NCBI RefSeq assembly: GCF_018881545.1
Contig: NZ_JACVQD010000001.1
Location: forward strand, 400,039-464,038
Source of the DNA: Polynucleobacter alcilacus
GTDB lineage: Bacteria; Pseudomonadota; Gammaproteobacteria; Burkholderiales; Burkholderiaceae
Reading direction: 5' to 3'
DNA length: 64,000 nt
The notes below the pieces were generated by a model, which saw only the letters and a program-made list of their open reading frames with translations, was not told where the DNA came from and searched no databases. The position numbers were made by a program, and so were the translations under genes. Below are positions 1 through 10,686 of the stretch, in pieces; position 1 is the first letter of the stretch, and each line of letters opens with the position of its first letter.

Positions 1-303
1 GCCAGGGATGGGTAAGCTGCTAACAATATTGACTGCGATATCGTTGGGAGCAGATTTTGGTTTGTTATCCAAAATTCTGGGGAGTCCTACAACAGCAATG
101 AGAACCAAGACTGCAGCACCAATTAAGCGATGGCGTGCTCTTTGTTGTTCTGGATCTTCTGTGAGGGCCAGCTCTTCTGCTTCAACTGAACGCTGAAAAC
201 TGCGTGGGCTTGGCTTTTTAGTGGGACGTCTTGCCCCTACTGAACCTAGTCTAAGGTCATCAGCCGTTGTTTTTCGCTTAAAAAAGCTCGGTAAACGAAT
301 CAT
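1..303 (-). CDS. SPOR/DedD-type membrane protein, N-terminal part (cut by window edge)
   Basis: The first 101 codons of a minus-strand gene start at ATG 303 and run off the left edge. The visible part has a basic cytoplasmic segment of about 66 residues (RLPSFFKRK near the start), one transmembrane helix around residues 69-83 (LIGAAVLVLIAVVGLP), then the beginning of a periplasmic region. This is the usual N-terminus of the DedD/SPOR-domain protein that follows folC in Burkholderiales. The peptidoglycan-binding SPOR domain would lie outside the window, so the family is inferred from topology and position. The start lies only 3 bases after the folC stop, so the two are almost certainly co-transcribed. 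Confidence 0.7.
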   Translation of the reverse strand, partial: MIRLPSFFKRKTTADDLRLGSVGARRPTKKPSPRSFQRSVEAEELALTEDPEQQRARHRLIGAAVLVLIAVVGLPRILDNKPKSAPNDIAVNIVSSLPIPG

Positions 304-306
304 GGA

Positions 307-1659
307 TCAATGGGCCTGGTTGTTTCGGTAACTCATTACGCCTGCAACGGTATAGAAAGATCCGAAGGTCACAATTCTATCACCCTCACCCGCTTTAGAC
401 AGCGCTTTTTGATACGATGCAGCAGGGTCTGGGAAGCATTCAATGCCCCCTTCTGCACCATTATTTGGCTTTACGCCTAATGTCTCGAGCTTCTGGGCCA
501 AGACTTGAGCGCTAGCAGCCCGAGGGGTTGGCAGATCTGTGCAAAACCAAAAATCCACAATACCTAGCAAGGGCTTCATTACACCGTCAAGGTCCTTATC
601 TGCCATAGCACCGAAAACGGCGTAGGTATAAGGGTGATACCCCATCTTATCCAGGCCCTGCGCTAAGGTAGCGGCCGCATGGGGATTATGGGCAACATCT
701 AAGACTACTGTAGGTTGTCCAGGTAGCACCTGAAAGCGGCCAGGTAGGTCAACTAAAGCAAAGCCATTTCGAATATCCTGTGCACTAACGGGCAAGCGCT
801 GATGCAAGGCCATCAAGGCAGCAATCACTGCCGAGGCATTCAGAATTTGGTTTGCCCCTCTGAGAGCAGGATAACCAAGTCCACTAAAACGTTTTTTACG
901 CCCTGCCCAACCCCATTGTTGTTTATCACCTTGGAAGTTGTAATCACGGCCCTGCAACCAAAGATCACAGCCTAATTTTTCGGCATAGTCGACTAATGAT
1001 TGCGGTGGAATGGGATCTCCACAGACGGCAATTTGTCCTGGACGGAAAATGCCTGCTTTTTCAAGACCAATTGCTTCGCGGGTATTGCCCAAATAGTCTG
1101 CATGATCAATATCAATACTTGTCACAATGGCACAGTCCGCATCCACGATATTGACTGCATCCAAACGACCACCCATACCAACCTCCAATACAAGCACATC
1201 TAAATTGGATTTAGCAAATAAATGCATGATGGCTAAGGTAGTGAATTCAAAATAAGTTAGCGTTGGTGCATCCACCAAACTCACCCGCGCTTTTTCAACA
1301 GCAGCAAAGTGCTCCAGTAAAAGAGAGTCATTGACCTCTTCACCATTCAAGCGTGCACGCTCATTAAATTTCAGTAAGTGCGGCGAAGTATGACAGCCAA
1401 CCCGATAAGCAGACGCCAACAAAATACTCTCAAGATAAGCGCAGGTAGAGCCTTTGCCGTTCGTACCGGCTACAGTAATGACAGGGCAGTCAAAATGCAG
1501 ATCCAAAGCTGCTTTCACTCGATTGATGCGCTCTAGACCCATGTCAATACCAACAGGGTGAGCAGTTTCGAGGTGGCTAAGCCATGCCTCTAGGCTAGAA
1601 AACAGAATGGGGGCTTGGTGTGCTGTACTCAAGCGCTTAAACGACCGCGCTACCCGCAA
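307..1659 (-). CDS. folC: Bifunctional dihydrofolate synthase / folylpolyglutamate synthase
   Basis: ATP-dependent ligase that adds glutamate to dihydropteroate and then extends the folate polyglutamate tail in the cytoplasm. The Mur-ligase-type P-loop GTNGKGST lies at about residues 65-72, followed by the central-domain motif [12 protein letters not shown] and the C-terminal ligase domain (DVAHNPHAA). The length of about 430-450 aa is normal. The furthest upstream start is a TTG at 1659, which overlaps the accD stop by 23 bases. Another TTG lies at 1632 and the conserved part begins near FSSLEAWL, so the true start is uncertain by about 20 codons. It sits between accD and the SPOR gene in one minus-strand operon, a common betaproteobacterial order. 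Confidence 0.95.
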   Translation of the reverse strand: MRVARSFKRLSTAHQAPILFSSLEAWLSHLETAHPVGIDMGLERINRVKAALDLHFDCPVITVAGTNGKGSTCAYLESILLASAYRVGCHTSPHLLKFNERARLNGEEVNDSLLLEHFAAVEKARVSLVDAPTLTYFEFTTLAIMHLFAKSNLDVLVLEVGMGGRLDAVNIVDADCAIVTSIDIDHADYLGNTREAIGLEKAGIFRPGQIAVCGDPIPPQSLVDYAEKLGCDLWLQGRDYNFQGDKQQWGWAGRKKRFSGLGYPALRGANQILNASAVIAALMALHQRLPVSAQDIRNGFALVDLPGRFQVLPGQPTVVLDVAHNPHAAATLAQGLDKMGYHPYTYAVFGAMADKDLDGVMKPLLGIVDFWFCTDLPTPRAASAQVLAQKLETLGVKPNNGAEGGIECFPDPAASYQKALSKAGEGDRIVTFGSFYTVAGVMSYRNNQAH

Positions 1660-2524
1660 TCGCAGGCTCTGGAAGTTTTTGCAAGAGCGCTAATAGCCGC
1701 GCAATCTCACTCCGCATTTGACGACGGTCAACAATCATATCGATTCCGCCTTTTTGCATCAAGAACTCCGAACGTTGGAATCCTTCCGGCAATTTTTCAC
1801 GAACCGTCTGCTCAATCACGCGTGGACCAGCAAAACCAATCAAGGCTTTTGGCTCAGCCATCACAACATCACCCATAAAAGCGAAGCTGGCGGAGATGCC
1901 ACCCATAGTAGGATCCGTCAACACACTGATGTATGGCAAACCTTTTTTAGACAATAAGGTCAACATGGAATTCGTCTTAGCCATCTGAAAGAGAGATAAC
2001 AAGCTTTCTTGCATCCGTGCACCGCCGGTAGCAGTAACACAGATGAAGGCACATTTTTTATCGATCGCTTCTTGTACACCCCGTACAAAACGCTCCCCCA
2101 CAACTGAACCCATTGAGCCGCCCATATATTGGAACTCAAAACACGCTGCGACAACGGGAATGCTTTCTATTTTTCCACCCATCACCATCAATGCCTCTGA
2201 TTCACCAGACGCATCGTTGGCCTCTTTAATACGATCGGTATATTTTTTAGAATCTTTAAATTTCAGTGGGTCGATTGGATAAATATCAGCGCCGATTTCA
2301 TAACGGCCCTTAGGGTCTAATAATTTATCTAAGCGTTGACGCGCACCAATGCGCATGTGGTGACTACATTTTGGACAAACTGAGAGATTGGCTTCAATAT
2401 CGGTGCTGTAAAGCACTGTTTCACAACTCGGACACTTGACCCACAATCCTTCTGGTACTGATTTGCGATTGGCAGGATCAGTATGTTGAATTTGGGGTGG
2501 GAGTAATTTATCTATCCAGCTCAT
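1637..2524 (-). CDS. accD: Acetyl-CoA carboxylase carboxyltransferase subunit beta
   Basis: The beta half of the carboxyltransferase transfers CO2 from biotin to acetyl-CoA to make malonyl-CoA, the first step of fatty acid synthesis; AccA is the partner and is not in this window. The N-terminal zinc ribbon has four cysteines (C31, C34, C50, C53). The crotonase-like carboxyltransferase core follows, with [10 protein letters not shown] and the glycine-rich [12 protein letters not shown]. The 295-aa length is typical. It lies 6 bases after trpA and overlaps the upstream end of folC, so it looks like part of the trp-acc-fol operon. Confidence 0.97.
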   Translation of the reverse strand: MSWIDKLLPPQIQHTDPANRKSVPEGLWVKCPSCETVLYSTDIEANLSVCPKCSHHMRIGARQRLDKLLDPKGRYEIGADIYPIDPLKFKDSKKYTDRIKEANDASGESEALMVMGGKIESIPVVAACFEFQYMGGSMGSVVGERFVRGVQEAIDKKCAFICVTATGGARMQESLLSLFQMAKTNSMLTLLSKKGLPYISVLTDPTMGGISASFAFMGDVVMAEPKALIGFAGPRVIEQTVREKLPEGFQRSEFLMQKGGIDMIVDRRQMRSEIARLLALLQKLPEPAIAGSAVV

Positions 2525-2530
2525 TAGTTT

Positions 2531-3328
2531 TTAACTATCCAATGCATCGCGAATCTCACGAATGAAGGTTTCCAATGATTGTACTGCCTGACCAGGAGCC
2601 GCTTCCTCTAAAAGACGGATAATTCGGCTGCCAATCACGACTGCATCAGCGCTAGCGGATACCGCCTTCGCACTAGCTGCATCACTAATTCCAAAGCCAA
2701 CGGCAATTGGAATATCCGTTACCTCCCGAATTTTCGGGATGATGCTCGCCACATCTTGAGTATTTAAGTGGGAAGCACCAGTCACCCCACGCATCGACAC
2801 ATAGTAAATATAGCCAGATGCAATTTTGGCAGCCTCTTTAATACGCTCAGGTGATGAAGTGGGTGCCAATAAGAAAATGGGGTCAATACCCGCGACGCGC
2901 ATGCGCGCAGCAAAATCAACGCACTCTTCCGGCGGATAATCTACCACCAAGACACCATCTACACCAGCCGCTTTTGCTTCGGTGGCAAAACGCTCAGCAC
3001 CCATTTGCTCAACAGGATTGGCATAACCCATCAAGACTACTGGTGTGTTGGCATCTTTTTGCCGAAACTCTTTGACCATCTCGAGACAACGATGCAAGGT
3101 CACTCCCTGGGTTAATGCTCTCTCTGAAGATCTTTGAATAACAGGACCGTCAGCCATTGGATCTGAAAACGGTACACCTAACTCAATCACACTTGAACCG
3201 CCCCGAACTAATGCATGCATCAACTCAACAGTGAGTTTTGGATCTGGATCGCCTGCAGTAATAAAAGGAATGAGTCCTTTTTTACCTGTGGCTTTTAACT
3301 CCTTGAAGAGCGCAGTAATTTTTGACAT
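2531..3328 (-). CDS. trpA: Tryptophan synthase alpha chain
   Basis: Cleaves indole-3-glycerol phosphate to indole and glyceraldehyde 3-phosphate and passes indole through a tunnel to TrpB. The two catalytic acids fall at the same numbers as in the E. coli enzyme: E49 in [11 protein letters not shown] and D60 in ADGP. The C-terminal phosphate-binding segment [10 protein letters not shown] is present. At 265 aa it is the expected size. It follows trpB after 17 bases and precedes accD by 6 bases. Confidence 0.98.
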   Translation of the reverse strand: MSKITALFKELKATGKKGLIPFITAGDPDPKLTVELMHALVRGGSSVIELGVPFSDPMADGPVIQRSSERALTQGVTLHRCLEMVKEFRQKDANTPVVLMGYANPVEQMGAERFATEAKAAGVDGVLVVDYPPEECVDFAARMRVAGIDPIFLLAPTSSPERIKEAAKIASGYIYYVSMRGVTGASHLNTQDVASIIPKIREVTDIPIAVGFGISDAASAKAVSASADAVVIGSRIIRLLEEAAPGQAVQSLETFIREIRDALDS

Positions 3329-3345
3329 ACGAATTTCTTTTTTAA

Positions 3346-4539
3346 TTAACCTTCGGAACCAGTGGCTTGTGCAACGGTATGCATATCTTTATCGCCGCGA
3401 CCAGAAAGGTTTATCAAAATGGTTTTGTCTTTTGGTAAAGTCTTGGCAAGCTTGCAGGCGTAAGCAATAGCATGAGCTGACTCCAGAGCAGGAATGATGC
3501 CCTCGATACGGCAACAATCATGAAATGCTTGCAAAGCTTCTTCATCAGTAATGGCAACGTAGTCAGCGCGTCCAGAATCTTTTAACCATGCGTGCTCAGG
3601 ACCCACACCGGGATAATCCATGCCTGCCGATACTGAATGCGTTTCAGAAATCTGACCATTCTCATCTTGCAGCAAGTAAGTGCGATTGCCATGCAATACG
3701 CCAGGCTTACCAACGCATAGCGCAGCAGAATGTAGGCCGCTACCTAGCCCATGACCTGCAGCTTCCACACCAATGAGTTTAACTTCTGGAAAATCAATGT
3801 AGGGATAAAAAATACCCATGGCATTCGAACCACCACCCACGCAAGCAAGAACATAGTCCGGTTGACGACCCGTCATTTCCGGCATTTGTATTTTGCATTC
3901 TTCACCAATAACACTCTGGAAATCGCGCACCATCATCGGATACGGATGTGGTCCAGCGACAGTGCCAATGATGTAGAAAGTGTTGTCTACATTCGTGACC
4001 CAATCGCGCATCGCTTCATTGAGTGCATCTTTTAATGTTTTAGTCCCTGATTCGACGGGCACCACTTTGGCACCCAACAGCTTCATGCGAAAGACGTTTT
4101 GGGCTTGGCGAGCTACGTCTACTGAACCCTGGTAAACCGTGCAATCCAAGCCAAAGCGCGCGCAAATAGTAGCAGTAGCTACACCATGCTGCCCCGCTCC
4201 AGTCTCCGCAATAATGCGCGGCTTGCCCATACGCTTAGCCAGCATTGCCTGACCAATCACATTATTAATTTTGTGAGCGCCAGTGTGGTTTAAGTCTTCA
4301 CGCTTGAGATACATCTGTGCACCACCCAGCATTTCACTCCAGCGTTTTGCGTGATATACCGGCGATGGTCTTCCAACAAAGTGTTTGAGCTCGTAATGAA
4401 ACTCTTCAATAAACTCTGGGTCGTATTGGTATTTAGCATAAGCCTCTTTGAGCTTATCTAATGCATACATCAGTGTCTCAGAAACAAAGACTCCACCGTA
4501 GGGACCGAAGTGTCCTCGTGCATCTGGCTTGTCGTACAT
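3346..4539 (-). CDS. trpB: Tryptophan synthase beta chain
   Basis: PLP enzyme that condenses indole with serine to give tryptophan, in an alpha2beta2 complex with TrpA. The PLP lysine is K90 in HTGAHKINN, the catalytic glutamate is E112 in AETGAGQHG, and the PLP phosphate loop GGGSNAMG is near residues 236-242. The 397-aa length is normal. It lies between trpF and trpA. The 45-base gap to trpF has no obvious terminator, so trpFBA are probably one transcript. Confidence 0.98.
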   Translation of the reverse strand: MYDKPDARGHFGPYGGVFVSETLMYALDKLKEAYAKYQYDPEFIEEFHYELKHFVGRPSPVYHAKRWSEMLGGAQMYLKREDLNHTGAHKINNVIGQAMLAKRMGKPRIIAETGAGQHGVATATICARFGLDCTVYQGSVDVARQAQNVFRMKLLGAKVVPVESGTKTLKDALNEAMRDWVTNVDNTFYIIGTVAGPHPYPMMVRDFQSVIGEECKIQMPEMTGRQPDYVLACVGGGSNAMGIFYPYIDFPEVKLIGVEAAGHGLGSGLHSAALCVGKPGVLHGNRTYLLQDENGQISETHSVSAGMDYPGVGPEHAWLKDSGRADYVAITDEEALQAFHDCCRIEGIIPALESAHAIAYACKLAKTLPKDKTILINLSGRGDKDMHTVAQATGSEG

Positions 4540-4584
4540 AGTTACCTCTTTTGATTTATCTACAGCAAATTATTGGGATGATGA

Positions 4585-5247
4585 TTACTCATCTGCTGCG
4601 CGCACTGCCTTTACAAATTCAGCCATGAGCACAGGATCTTTAACACCCCTGCTGATTTCTACGCCACTAGAGACGTCAACCGCGCAAGGATGCAGACGTG
4701 CAATCGCCTCGCCCACGTTGTGCGTGTTCAATCCACCACTCAAAACGACCCGAAGCGCGTTTTCGCTTACCCATGTCTGTGGAATCCCTTGCCAATCAAA
4801 AGGAACGCCTCCGCCACCATAACCCTCGACGAGGGCATCCAGTAGAAAAGCATTTGCTTGCCTATATTGTAGGGAAAATTCACCAAATGCGAAGTCTTGC
4901 CCTACCCGAGCCGCTTTTATCCAAGGCATCCCAGCGGCAAGCTCCATACAGCGTTCCGGGGACTCATCCCCATGAAATTGCCATAAGGTGATCGGGGCAA
5001 GGCTTTTTATGGCTGCAAACTCGGTATTTGTAGCGTTGACGACCAATCCAACAGCGTCTATTCCTGCAGGTAGTCTAGTAATTAGCTGGGCAGCTACAGG
5101 GGGACTTACCGCACGAATACTGGGCGGATAGAACACGAATCCCACGGCATCCACTCCCGCAGCAACAGCCGCGTCAATATCTGCAGAAGTCCTTAAGCCG
5201 CAAATTTTGACCCTTGTTCGTCCAAGTGAGTGTGTCAGTAAGCCCAT
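4585..5247 (-). CDS. trpF: Phosphoribosylanthranilate isomerase
   Basis: Catalyses the Amadori rearrangement of phosphoribosylanthranilate to CdRP in tryptophan synthesis. The N-terminal KICGLR motif holds the catalytic cysteine (about C16), and later motifs are LDALVEGYGGGG and LSGGLNTHNV of the TIM-barrel phosphate site. The open frame extends upstream to 5310, which would overlap truA by 46 bases. I chose ATG 5247 because it gives the usual 220-aa length and begins just before the conserved TRVKICGLR. The upstream tryptophan genes (trpE, G, D, C) are not here, so the pathway is split over at least two loci. Confidence 0.95.
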   Translation of the reverse strand: MGLLTHSLGRTRVKICGLRTSADIDAAVAAGVDAVGFVFYPPSIRAVSPPVAAQLITRLPAGIDAVGLVVNATNTEFAAIKSLAPITLWQFHGDESPERCMELAAGMPWIKAARVGQDFAFGEFSLQYRQANAFLLDALVEGYGGGGVPFDWQGIPQTWVSENALRVVLSGGLNTHNVGEAIARLHPCAVDVSSGVEISRGVKDPVLMAEFVKAVRAADE

Positions 5248-5264
5248 AAATGAATAATAAGGCC

Positions 5265-6095
5265 TTATGCAGTAATGATTTGGGTTGGTAACCAAGCGTT
5301 TTTTAGCCAAGGCTCTGGAATCGCAAACCCTTCTGGGTAAGCAATCTTGGTCAAATATAGGCCATCAGCCATAAAAGTCGGTGCGGCTATTTGTCTATTT
5401 TTGGCTTCTAAGACCTCAGCCATCCACTCTGGCTTTTGCCTTCCCTGTCCAATTTGCAGAAAGCAACCAACGAGATTGCGAATCATATGATGTAAGAAGG
5501 CATTTCCCCGAATAGAAAAATAGAGCCAGGGCTCTTCGGAGATGATTTCAATTGAATACAAGGTTTTGACTGGTGTCTTGCTCTGACACTCCGAAGATCT
5601 AAAAGAACTGAAATCATGTTCGCCAATAAGACAAGGGACTGCTTCTTTCATGCCATCCACATCAAACCATTGATTTGGGGGGAGTAATAAGTAACCTGCC
5701 CTAGCATTTACCAGCGGTGATCGACAGGGGCCTGCCTGTAAGGCATAAATATAGGTACGCTCATATGCAGAAAAGCGCGCACTGAATTCTGTAGAAACTT
5801 CTTTAGCCCAATTGACTACGATAGAACTAGGTAGAAAAGAATTGATGCCTCTAACCCAAGAGAATGCTTCGCGTTCAACATTGGTATCAAAGTGCACAAC
5901 CTGACCTAAGGCATGTACCCCAGTATCCGTTCTCCCTGCAGTAATGGTCCGAATAGGAAAATCCTTGCAAGATTCCTCGCCCACAAAAGCAGAAATGGCT
6001 TTCTCTAATTCATCTTGAACTGAATGTTGATTGACTTGAGTTTGCCAGCCAGAATAGGGGCTGCCGTCGTATTGAAGGCCGAGTGCTATGCGCAT
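5265..6095 (-). CDS. truA: tRNA pseudouridine synthase A (positions 38-40)
   Basis: Converts uridines 38, 39 and 40 of the anticodon arm to pseudouridine. The catalytic aspartate is D57 in [13 protein letters not shown], close to D60 of the E. coli protein. The second half has [15 protein letters not shown], which is typical of the family. The length of 276 aa fits. It lies between fimV and trpF on the same strand, with an 18-base gap to fimV. The fimV-truA-trpF order is common in Burkholderiales. Confidence 0.96.
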   Translation of the reverse strand: MRIALGLQYDGSPYSGWQTQVNQHSVQDELEKAISAFVGEESCKDFPIRTITAGRTDTGVHALGQVVHFDTNVEREAFSWVRGINSFLPSSIVVNWAKEVSTEFSARFSAYERTYIYALQAGPCRSPLVNARAGYLLLPPNQWFDVDGMKEAVPCLIGEHDFSSFRSSECQSKTPVKTLYSIEIISEEPWLYFSIRGNAFLHHMIRNLVGCFLQIGQGRQKPEWMAEVLEAKNRQIAAPTFMADGLYLTKIAYPEGFAIPEPWLKNAWLPTQIITA

Positions 6096-6113
6096 TGCTT
6101 CACACTCTTGACC

Positions 6114-7502
6114 TTAGGCATTGCGCTGCGAAAGCTCTGCCAATAAACCTTGCGCTTCAATCGTAATAGTAGGATCTTCTGAATTACTCAAACGGATGAC
6201 TTCTTCTAATGACTTCTTCGCAGCAGAGAAATCTTCAATCGTGATGTAGGCGCGTGCTAGATTTAGTTTGACGCGCAAGGTATCTGCCAATGGATTTGCA
6301 AGCCCTATTGACGCGTCCTGCGGAATTTCATTGACTGGCTTAGGGAGGTCTAAATCAATACCTGCAAATAGCGCTTTAGTGCGCTCAGGCATTTCGAAGT
6401 GAGAACCTGAAGCTGGTTTTTCTGAGCTATGTGCAGCGGGTATTCTTGCTGCCTGGAAATTACCCTGTTCAGAGCGACGGGCATTGCGGGCAAAACCCCA
6501 AAGCAATAGACCAGTTAATGCAATTAAACCGATTGCCAAAACAGCTGGAGCAAAACCACCCAGTCCAAAGTTATTTTCAACTGCTTTTTTCTCTTTGGAT
6601 TTATCCAAGAGGCTTTGAAGATCAGCAATATTTTTTTCTAGCTCAGTGACGCGTGCTTTAGCTTGCTCTAGTTGTTTTTCTTGGGCAACGAGCTCTTCGG
6701 TATAGCGGCGCTCTTGCTCATTTCCTTCTGCACTTGAGCCTATCTTCAGGCGATCCTTCGGGATTGACGCCCCAGCCTTGGCATCGCCAGATTTAGATGT
6801 TCCTGTGACCGAACCTTTATCCTCTTTTTCCGCAAGCCACTCGGCATTTGCATCAGCCACAAATTGGTTTGCCTCTGCAGGGCTAATCGAGCGAAGCAGT
6901 GCTTGGCTTGGCTTGTTTAATTCAGCACCCGCAGCTAAGCGATTAATGCTGCCGCTAGCAAATGCATCCGGATTGGCTTTGTATAAAGCCATCATCGTTT
7001 GATCTAAAGTCGCGCCCTCTAATTGCGGAGCCATCATGGCAGCAATTTCAGAGAGCGTTTGCCCAGGCTTCACCAGTACTTTTTGTACATCACCCAAGAG
7101 CAAAGTGTAGGTTTTGGTCAGGCTTCCGCTTGCCCAGTTGAGATTGACTAAAACATCGACAAAGGGATCCTCGGCAACTGGTACAGCATTGACCGTCTCT
7201 ACCAAGACCATAAGTTGCTCTTGGCGATTGCGGTACACCATCACCTGAGGATTGAGCTCCAGAATCTTTTGAGAAATACCAAGACGCTCATAGGCGGCTT
7301 TATTGGGCGTGACTGCCTTCAGACTATCTAAAGCAGTAGCTTCATCAGCCGTCATTCGAATCGGAATTTCCACACGCAGTGGCTCCCCCGCTTTTGACTG
7401 AACCTGAGGTGAGCCCAAGGTAATCGCCCAAGCTGTACACGACCAACTAAGCCAAACAAAGCAAAGTGCTTTTACAAAGCTGCATTGGCAAACTCGTCGC
7501 AT
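6114..7502 (-). CDS. fimV: FimV/HubP-type LysM-containing inner-membrane protein
   Basis: Polar peptidoglycan-binding scaffold family linked in other bacteria to type IV pili and chromosome/flagellum positioning. In order: a signal peptide with likely cleavage after AWA (residue 26), the FimV N-terminal domain (ITLGSPQVQSKAGEPLR), a LysM-like segment (VKPGQTLSEIA, about 144-200), a coiled coil (about 265-305), one transmembrane helix (about 316-338), and a C-terminal TPR-like FimV domain (LNLARAYITIEDFSAAKKSLEE, about 410-460). At 462 aa it is short: many relatives exceed 800 aa through a long acidic middle region that is missing here. Its start overlaps the asd stop (TAATG). Confidence 0.85.
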   Translation of the reverse strand: MRRVCQCSFVKALCFVWLSWSCTAWAITLGSPQVQSKAGEPLRVEIPIRMTADEATALDSLKAVTPNKAAYERLGISQKILELNPQVMVYRNRQEQLMVLVETVNAVPVAEDPFVDVLVNLNWASGSLTKTYTLLLGDVQKVLVKPGQTLSEIAAMMAPQLEGATLDQTMMALYKANPDAFASGSINRLAAGAELNKPSQALLRSISPAEANQFVADANAEWLAEKEDKGSVTGTSKSGDAKAGASIPKDRLKIGSSAEGNEQERRYTEELVAQEKQLEQAKARVTELEKNIADLQSLLDKSKEKKAVENNFGLGGFAPAVLAIGLIALTGLLLWGFARNARRSEQGNFQAARIPAAHSSEKPASGSHFEMPERTKALFAGIDLDLPKPVNEIPQDASIGLANPLADTLRVKLNLARAYITIEDFSAAKKSLEEVIRLSNSEDPTITIEAQGLLAELSQRNA

Positions 7503-8659
7503 TATTTTTCGAGCAAGATTCTGAGCATACGGCGCAATGGTTCAGCAGCACCCCAGAGCAATTGGTCGCCAACAGTGAACGCGCCAAGATACTCTGGACC
7601 CATTGCTAATTTATGCAAACGGCCAATCGGAACAGTCATAGTGCCACTTACTGCCGCTGGTGATAATTCACGTTCAGTCGTTTCGCGATCATTCGGAACG
7701 ACTTTGACCCACTGGTTATCGTTAGCCAAAATAGCTTCAATTTCCTTGAGCGGGATATCTTTCTTCAATTTCACAGTCAAACCCTGTGAATGACAACGCA
7801 TTGCACCTACGCGCACGCACAAGCCATCAACCGGTATGCTGCCAGGACTACGAAATGCGGGACGACCGAGGATCTTATTGAACTCAGCACCACCCTTCCA
7901 CTCTTCTTTAGTTTGACCATGCTCAACTGCTACGTCGATCCAAGGAATTAAGCTACCGGCTAATGGGGTATTCCGAAAATTCTGTTTCGGAAAATCGGGT
8001 GAACGCAATGTTTCAGTAACTTTACGGTCAATATCTAAAATCCATGAGGAAGGATCGGCTAATTCGGTGGCAACGCTGTCGCGCAATGCACCCATCTGCA
8101 GGAGTAACTCCCGCATATTTTGTGCGCCTGCTCCCGATGCCGCTTGATAAGTCATGGCGCTAATCCACTCCACCATGTCTGCCTTCACCAAACCACCCAT
8201 GGCCATCATCATCAAGCTCACTGTGCAATTGGCGCCTATCCAATTTTTGCCTCCTGCAGCTAAAGCCTTGTCAATTACCAGGCGATTCACGGGATCCAAG
8301 ACCAACACCGCATCGTCTTGCATACGCAAAGCACTTGCCGCATCAATCCAGTGACCATTCCAGCTAGCCGCACGCAGCTTAGGAAAAATCTCATTGGTGT
8401 AGTCACCACCCTGACAGGTCAGGATAATGTCGCAGCGAGACAGGGCTTTAATGTCATTGGCATCTTGCAATGTACTTTCGCTTTTAGTGACTTTTTGACC
8501 ATTCAGCAAAGGTACTTCTCCACCAGCTTGGCTAGTGCTAAAAAAGACAGGTTCGATCAAATCAAAATCTTTTTCAGCGAGCATTCTTTCTAACAGAACG
8601 CTGCCGACCATGCCGCGCCAGCCAACTAAACCTACCAATGGTATTTTTGTATTTGTCAT
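7502..8659 (-). CDS. asd: Aspartate-semialdehyde dehydrogenase
   Basis: Reduces beta-aspartyl phosphate to the semialdehyde with NADPH, feeding lysine/diaminopimelate, threonine and methionine synthesis. The nucleotide-binding start [13 protein letters not shown] and the active-site cysteine C145 in [12 protein letters not shown] identify the Gram-negative type. C-terminal motifs include [16 protein letters not shown]. At 385 aa it is slightly longer than the E. coli enzyme (367). It lies between leuB and fimV, overlapping the fimV start by one base, which implies translational coupling. Confidence 0.97.
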   Translation of the reverse strand: MTNTKIPLVGLVGWRGMVGSVLLERMLAEKDFDLIEPVFFSTSQAGGEVPLLNGQKVTKSESTLQDANDIKALSRCDIILTCQGGDYTNEIFPKLRAASWNGHWIDAASALRMQDDAVLVLDPVNRLVIDKALAAGGKNWIGANCTVSLMMMAMGGLVKADMVEWISAMTYQAASGAGAQNMRELLLQMGALRDSVATELADPSSWILDIDRKVTETLRSPDFPKQNFRNTPLAGSLIPWIDVAVEHGQTKEEWKGGAEFNKILGRPAFRSPGSIPVDGLCVRVGAMRCHSQGLTVKLKKDIPLKEIEAILANDNQWVKVVPNDRETTERELSPAAVSGTMTVPIGRLHKLAMGPEYLGAFTVGDQLLWGAAEPLRRMLRILLEK

Positions 8660-8700
8660 GATGACTAACTATCTAGTGAATATATTTACTTGTTTATTGT

Positions 8701-9771
8701 TTAGGCTAATGCTGCAACAACTGCATCACCCATTTGTACAGTGCTCACCTGTTGTGTGCCTTCTGTATAAATGTCTACCGTACGCAGGCCTTGTGCTAAT
8801 ACTTTTTGCACAGCCTTTTCAATACGATCTGCTTCTGCAGGCATTTCCAAGGAATAGCGCAGCATCATCGCCGCAGAGAGTATGGTTGCTAATGGATTGG
8901 CAATGCCTTTGCCAGCGATGTCGGGTGCAGAACCATGGCTTGGCTCATATAGGCCTTTATTGTTCTTATCCAAGGATGCTGAAGGCAGCATCCCAATTGA
9001 GCCAGTCAACATAGCCGCCTCATCCGACAAAATATCACCAAAAAGATTGCCAGTAACAACGACATCAAATGCTTTCGGGGCTTTGACTAACTGCATTGCC
9101 GCGTTATCCACATACATATGGCTTAGCTCAATATCCGGATACTCTTTAGAGATCCGAATCATCACTTCACGCCATAGCTGTGATGTTTCTAAAACGTTTG
9201 CCTTATCTACGCTGCATACTTTTTTGCCACGCTTACGCGCCGCTTCAAAAGCAACGTGACCAATGCGCTCTACTTCAGGTTCACTGTAGTGCATAGTGTC
9301 AAAACCTTCACGTGCACCTTTGAACAATGGTAGCTCTGAAGTCCGAATACCGCGTGGCTGCCCAAAATAAAGATCGCCATTGAGTTCACGAATAATCAAA
9401 ATATCTAAGCCGCCAATAATTTCTGGCTTGAGACTAGATGCTGCAGTGAGCTCTGGGTAACAAATCGCTGGCCTGAAATTCGCAAATAACTCCAAGTGTT
9501 TACGCAAGCCTAAGATTGCCTGCTCTGGGCGCAGTTCACGCGCAAGGGTGTCGTGCTTCCAATCCCCTACTGCACCAAATAAAATAGCATCGGCTTTTTT
9601 TGCCAACTCAAGCGTAGCTGGTGGCAATGGATGACCAGCGATGTCGTAGGCAGCACCTCCGACTGGAGCTTCCTCTAGATCAAACTTGGGGCCGAGTGCG
9701 TTTAAGACACGGACGGCTTGAGCAACGATTTCCGGGCCAATACCGTCGCCCGGGAGAACTGCAATTTTCAT
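8701..9771 (-). CDS. leuB: 3-isopropylmalate dehydrogenase
   Basis: NAD-dependent oxidative decarboxylation of 3-isopropylmalate in leucine synthesis. It begins [13 protein letters not shown], has [13 protein letters not shown], and has the metal-site and cofactor-loop segments [14 protein letters not shown] and [16 protein letters not shown]. The 356-aa length is standard. It is third in the leuC-leuD-leuB order, 23 bases after leuD. Confidence 0.98.
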   Translation of the reverse strand: MKIAVLPGDGIGPEIVAQAVRVLNALGPKFDLEEAPVGGAAYDIAGHPLPPATLELAKKADAILFGAVGDWKHDTLARELRPEQAILGLRKHLELFANFRPAICYPELTAASSLKPEIIGGLDILIIRELNGDLYFGQPRGIRTSELPLFKGAREGFDTMHYSEPEVERIGHVAFEAARKRGKKVCSVDKANVLETSQLWREVMIRISKEYPDIELSHMYVDNAAMQLVKAPKAFDVVVTGNLFGDILSDEAAMLTGSIGMLPSASLDKNNKGLYEPSHGSAPDIAGKGIANPLATILSAAMMLRYSLEMPAEADRIEKAVQKVLAQGLRTVDIYTEGTQQVSTVQMGDAVVAALA

Positions 9772-9794
9772 GAAAGGCCTTTAACTCTGCAAAA

Positions 9795-10442
9795 TTACGG
9801 CAATTGTGTTGTAAGCCAAGGCATTTTCAGAATGCGCTCAGCTTCATAAGCCTTGATTTTATCTGCATGTTGCAGGGTTAAGCCAATATCGTCCAAGCCA
9901 TTGAGAAGGCAATACTTTCTAAAGGGGGCTACCTCGAAGCTATACGTCTTGTTATCGGGGGCAATCACTTCCTGGCGCTCGAGGTCAATTGTGAGCTCAT
10001 AGCCATTAAATGCCAGGGTTTCATTAAAGAGGTGGTCTACCTGCTGCTCGGAGAGAACAATCGGCAGAAGACCATTTTTGAAGCAATTATTGAAGAAAAT
10101 ATCGGCAAAACTGGGGGCAATGACTGCTCTAAACCCATATTGATCTAAAGCCCAAGGCGCGTGTTCACGAGAGCTTCCGCAACCAAAGTTTTTACGCGCT
10201 AGGAGGATGCCCGCACCTTTGTAGCGAGCTTGATTGAGAACAAAATCGGGATTAATGGGGCGATTGCTGCAATCTTGACCGGGCTCACCATGATCAAGGT
10301 AGCGCCAGGCATCAAACAGGTTTTGGCCAAAACCAGTCTTTTTAATCGACTTCAGAAACTGTTTTGGAATGATGGCATCGGTATCCACGTTCTCGCGATT
10401 AAGTGGAGCAACTAAACCTTTATATACCGTAAATTTATCCAT
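9795..10442 (-). CDS. leuD: 3-isopropylmalate dehydratase small subunit
   Basis: Small (swivel) subunit of isopropylmalate isomerase, working with LeuC. The family segments [13 protein letters not shown] near residues 19-31 and [20 protein letters not shown] near the middle are present. The 215-aa length is normal. It is separated from leuC by the small lipoprotein gene at 10467-10673. That interruption is unusual for a two-subunit enzyme pair, but all genes remain on one strand with tight spacing. Confidence 0.97.
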   Translation of the reverse strand: MDKFTVYKGLVAPLNRENVDTDAIIPKQFLKSIKKTGFGQNLFDAWRYLDHGEPGQDCSNRPINPDFVLNQARYKGAGILLARKNFGCGSSREHAPWALDQYGFRAVIAPSFADIFFNNCFKNGLLPIVLSEQQVDHLFNETLAFNGYELTIDLERQEVIAPDNKTYSFEVAPFRKYCLLNGLDDIGLTLQHADKIKAYEAERILKMPWLTTQLP

Positions 10443-10466
10443 GATTCTGACTTTAATTTTGCTTGA

Positions 10467-10673
10467 TTACTTCACAGGGGTAATAACAACATCCTTACCC
10501 TTAGTTTGCGACTGATTATTTTGCTGGGTTGAGCTCGCGCCACCCATTGAATTACCCATATTCTGCAAATCTTTACCCATGCCTTCCATGGTGCTACTGC
10601 ACGCTGAAATGAGTAAGCCTGCAATACCAACGATGCTTAATCGGCTAATTAAAGAGATTGAAGAAAATTTCAT
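10467..10673 (-). CDS. Small entericidin-like lipoprotein between leuC and leuD
   Basis: A 68-residue protein starting at ATG 10673, preceded by AAAGG about 10 bases upstream. The open frame extends further upstream into leuC, but this start gives a clean lipoprotein. The N-terminus is a lipoprotein signal with lipobox LISAC (lipidated cysteine C25). The segment CSSTMEGMGKDLQNMGNSM that follows resembles the entericidin (EcnA/EcnB) pattern, and the rest is a Gln/Ser/Thr-rich tail. It is probably a small envelope lipoprotein. An entericidin assignment is family resemblance only, and no antidote/toxin pair is visible. Confidence 0.75.
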   Translation of the reverse strand: MKFSSISLISRLSIVGIAGLLISACSSTMEGMGKDLQNMGNSMGGASSTQQNNQSQTKGKDVVITPVK

Positions 10674-10686
10674 GCTTGAATTACCT

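Noticed and set aside
1000..1203. Plus-strand open frame inside folC
   Set aside because: It lies wholly within the well-supported minus-strand folC coding region and has no recognisable protein features.
8535..9014. 159-codon plus-strand open frame across the asd-leuB boundary
   Set aside because: It runs antisense through two clear genes, has no motif or ribosome binding site, and is rich in unlikely composition for a protein.
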